Positions 61,990 through 63,883 of a stretch of DNA of 63,883 nucleotides are shown in pieces (position 1 is the stretch's first letter; each line of letters begins with the position of its first letter). The stretch spans positions 2,543,247 to 2,607,129 of the forward strand of contig NZ_LT717701.1 in NCBI RefSeq assembly GCF_900157385.1. The letters are read 5' to 3'. Below the pieces are notes generated by a model. The model ran no database searches, had not been told where the DNA came from, and worked only from the letters and a program-made list of their open reading frames with translations. Source of the stretch: Mycobacterium terramassiliense (lineage in GTDB: Bacteria > Actinomycetota > Actinomycetes > Mycobacteriales > Mycobacteriaceae). A program made the position numbers and the translations under genes.

Positions 61990-62720
61990 CTACGGCGCCC
62001 CGGTTATCCCGCTGTGCCCTAACGGCCCGGCAAAGCCGCTGTGGCCGCCGGGCCCGCCGGCGCTGCCGTTTCCGCCGTTCCCGCCGTTGCCGATGAACAC
62101 GGCGTTGCCACCATTGCCGCCGCTGGCGGGCGCGGCGCCGGCCGGAACCGCCGTCGGCGAATATCCCGGTGCCGCCGCCCTTCCCGCCGGCGCCACCGAA
62201 CCCGGCAGCGCCGCTGCCGGCGCCGCCCCTGCCACCGGCGCCGCCACCGCCCAACAGCTTGACGTTGCCGCCATCGCCGCCGCGGCCCCCGATCAAACCG
62301 GCCCCGCCGTTGCCGCCGGTGCCGCCGTCGCCGATGATCCCGCTGTTGCCGGAGCTGCCGCCGTCCCCGCCGGTGCCCAGGAACGCGGCGCCGCCCTGGC
62401 CGCCGAGACCGCCGTTGCCGAACATTCCGGCGGTGCCCGCGTCCCCGCCGCGGCCACCATGCCCAACGGTGCCGGTAGCGTCATCGCCCAGCCCGCCGGT
62501 GCCACCATTGCCGTGCAGCCGCCCGACGGTACCTCCGTCACCGCCTAAACCGCCGATGCCGTTGGTTGCGGTGGCGATCCCGCCGGCTCCGCCCGCGCCA
62601 CCGTGGCCGAGCGAGGGGGCCCTTCCGCCGGAACCTCCTAAGCCGCCGGCGTTTTCGCCGCTCCCGCCCGCCCCGCCGATGCCGCCAGACCCTTCCAGCC
62701 GCGTTATGCGTTTTCCGCTC
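61990..62720 (-). pseudogene. PGRS remnant without PE domain, frameshifted
   Basis: The minus strand reads PGRS repeats (GGxGGxGG with FGNGG, IGDGG, LGGGG) in one frame from about 62720 and shifts frame near 62150 into a second PGRS frame ending GITGAP at 61990. No PE domain or ribosome site is upstream. A degraded PE_PGRS 3' portion lying divergent to the intact PE_PGRS at 62954. The 61741-61989 gap holds the MFS promoter and nothing else supported. Confidence 0.5.
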
Positions 62721-62953
62721 CAGCAAAAACCTCAAGTGGTGTCTAGACACAATCGACATCCGACCGCAGCAGCTGTAGGCGGCGGCTCACAGTTGGAACT
62801 CATCGCCCGCCTAGGCCCGCCTCATCGACCGCCTGTTAGCTCGGTCCATTACTGCCAAGCCGACTCAAACTTGGGATCGGTAGGGCGAGCGAGACGACAC
62901 GATTTCGCTATTCGGCGACCGTCGGGCGGCCGCCACGTCGTTCGGAGGTCGGG

Positions 62954-63883
62954 ATGTCATTTGTAGTTGCGGTCCCGGAGTACGTGACGGCGGCGGCCTC
63001 GGATCTGGCGAACGTCGGTTCCACGATCAGCGCGGCCAACGCGGCGGCGGCGGTTCCGACGTCGGCGGTGGCGGCCGCGGGCGCCGACGAGGTCTCGGCG
63101 GCCGTCGCGACGATGTTCGGCGCGCATGCCCAGGCCTACCAGGCCATCAGCGCCGAGGCAGCCGCGTTTCACCAGCGGTTCGTCGAGCTGCTGAATGCGG
63201 GTGCGGGCTCCTACGCCAGCGCCGAGGCCGCCAACGCGAACCCTCTGCAGGGCCTGCTGAACGACATCAATGCGCCCTTCGACACGTTCCTCGGGCGTCC
63301 GCTCATCGGCAACGGCGCCGACGGGACTCCCGGAACCGGCGCCAACGGCCAGAACGGCGGCTTGTTGTGGGGCAATGGCGGCGCCGGCGGTTCCGGCGGT
63401 CCCGGCCAGAACGGCGGCAGCGGCGGCAGTGGCGGGTTCTTGTTCGGTAACGGCGGCCGCGGCGGGACGGGTGGGAACGCGATCGGCGCCGGAGTGGCCG
63501 GGTTTGGCGGCAACGGCGGCAATGCGGTCGGACTTTTCGGCAACGGCGGCGTCGGCGGGACCGGCGGTGTCAGCGTCAACGGCGTCGGCGGCGACGGCGG
63601 TTTCGGCGGGAACGGCGGGTTCCTGCTCGGCAACGGCGGCATCGGTGGGGCCGGGGGCAACGGCTTCGTTGCCGGCTGGGGCGCCGCCGGCGGCAACGGC
63701 AGCGGGTTGATCTACGGCCTGGGCGGCGCCGGCGGAGCCGGTGGGTCCAGCCTCAACTTCGCCAACGGGCTTGCGGGCGTCGGCGGCGACGGCGGCAGCG
63801 GCGGCGCCCTCTTCAACCTCATCGGCACCGGGGCCGACGGCGGCGCGGGCGGGGCGGCCGTCGGCGCCGGCAACATCGGCGGC
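62954..63883 (+). CDS. PE_PGRS protein, 5' part (runs off window)
   Basis: Begins with the PE domain MSFVVAVPEYVTAAASDLAN and continues to ~residue 95 with the YQAISAEAAAFHQRFV helix. The GRPLIGNGADG linker follows, then PGRS repeats (GGxGGxG with LFGNGG units) for the remaining ~190 residues seen. GGAGG lies five bases before the ATG. The frame is open to the last base, so the gene is longer. PE_PGRS proteins are exported by ESX-5 to the cell surface. Confidence 0.92.
   Translation, partial: MSFVVAVPEYVTAAASDLANVGSTISAANAAAAVPTSAVAAAGADEVSAAVATMFGAHAQAYQAISAEAAAFHQRFVELLNAGAGSYASAEAANANPLQGLLNDINAPFDTFLGRPLIGNGADGTPGTGANGQNGGLLWGNGGAGGSGGPGQNGGSGGSGGFLFGNGGRGGTGGNAIGAGVAGFGGNGGNAVGLFGNGGVGGTGGVSVNGVGGDGGFGGNGGFLLGNGGIGGAGGNGFVAGWGAAGGNGSGLIYGLGGAGGAGGSSLNFANGLAGVGGDGGSGGALFNLIGTGADGGAGGAAVGAGNIGG

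Noticed and set aside
62169..62966. Proline-rich ORF on the plus strand
   Set aside because: It is the complement of PGRS repeats; Pro-Pro-Ala runs are the antisense of Gly-Gly-rich coding.
62954..63883. Tandem short repeats resembling a CRISPR array
   Set aside because: The repeats are degenerate Gly-Gly-x codons in frame, with no constant repeat/spacer spacing; they are PGRS coding.

Overview
The window looks like chromosome of a slow-growing Mycobacterium that carries PE_PGRS genes. The evidence is high-GC coding, PE and PGRS proteins, an MmpS/MmpL pair, a cyclopropane mycolic acid synthase, many small exported proteins, and a gene order I recognise as a version of M. tuberculosis Rv2313c-Rv2327. 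No tool was run; family calls rest on motifs and recalled family knowledge, and the species is not resolved.

Layout. 1-6200: end of a lipoprotein gene, an acyl-CoA dehydrogenase/oxidase, an ICMT-like methyltransferase, a phytase-esterase-like lipoprotein, and an FHA-ABC transporter gene broken by two homopolymer frameshifts. 6236-25438: the Rv2327-Rv2313c block, made of a MarR regulator, an ECF-type transporter (double ATPase plus CbiQ-like protein), an AsnC regulator divergent from a dimethylargininase-rocD-rocE-USP arginine/ornithine operon, the uspABC sugar importer, and TldD/TldE with an AhpD-like protein. A four-gene insert (SRPBCC, sulfatase, quinone oxidoreductase, MarR) lies inside this block at 9755-13577.

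26331-41309: a genomic island integrated into a CAU-anticodon tRNA gene. The left end keeps the whole tRNA; a perfect 40-bp copy of its 3' half marks the right end, 14,907 bp away. The island carries an intact IS21-family element with terminal inverted repeats and a 6-bp target duplication, and a regulated oxidative catabolic cassette. That cassette has a TetR regulator, a P450, a 3Fe-4S ferredoxin, a zinc alcohol dehydrogenase, an aldehyde dehydrogenase, two CaiB-type CoA-transferases, an amidohydrolase, an epoxide-hydrolase-like protein and an F420-type reductase. The likely logic is hydroxylation or epoxidation, oxidation to an acid, then CoA activation. No integrase is visible.

41388-47269: a second P450, divergent from a TetR-MmpS-MmpL export operon. 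47274-52523: a cluster of exported proteins ending in a D-Ala-D-Ala peptidase and a chromosomal homologue of the mycobacteriophage lysin B esterase. 52652-55310: a PE_PGRS-phosphoesterase gene interrupted by a perfect 58-bp inverted duplication; removing one arm restores a single reading frame. 55406-61740: mycolate methyltransferase, GH6 glycosidase, TPM-domain protein, DUF732 protein, a TetR/membrane-protein divergent pair with two identical-type operators, and an MFS exporter. 61990-63883: a degenerate PGRS remnant and the start of an intact PE_PGRS gene that runs off the window.
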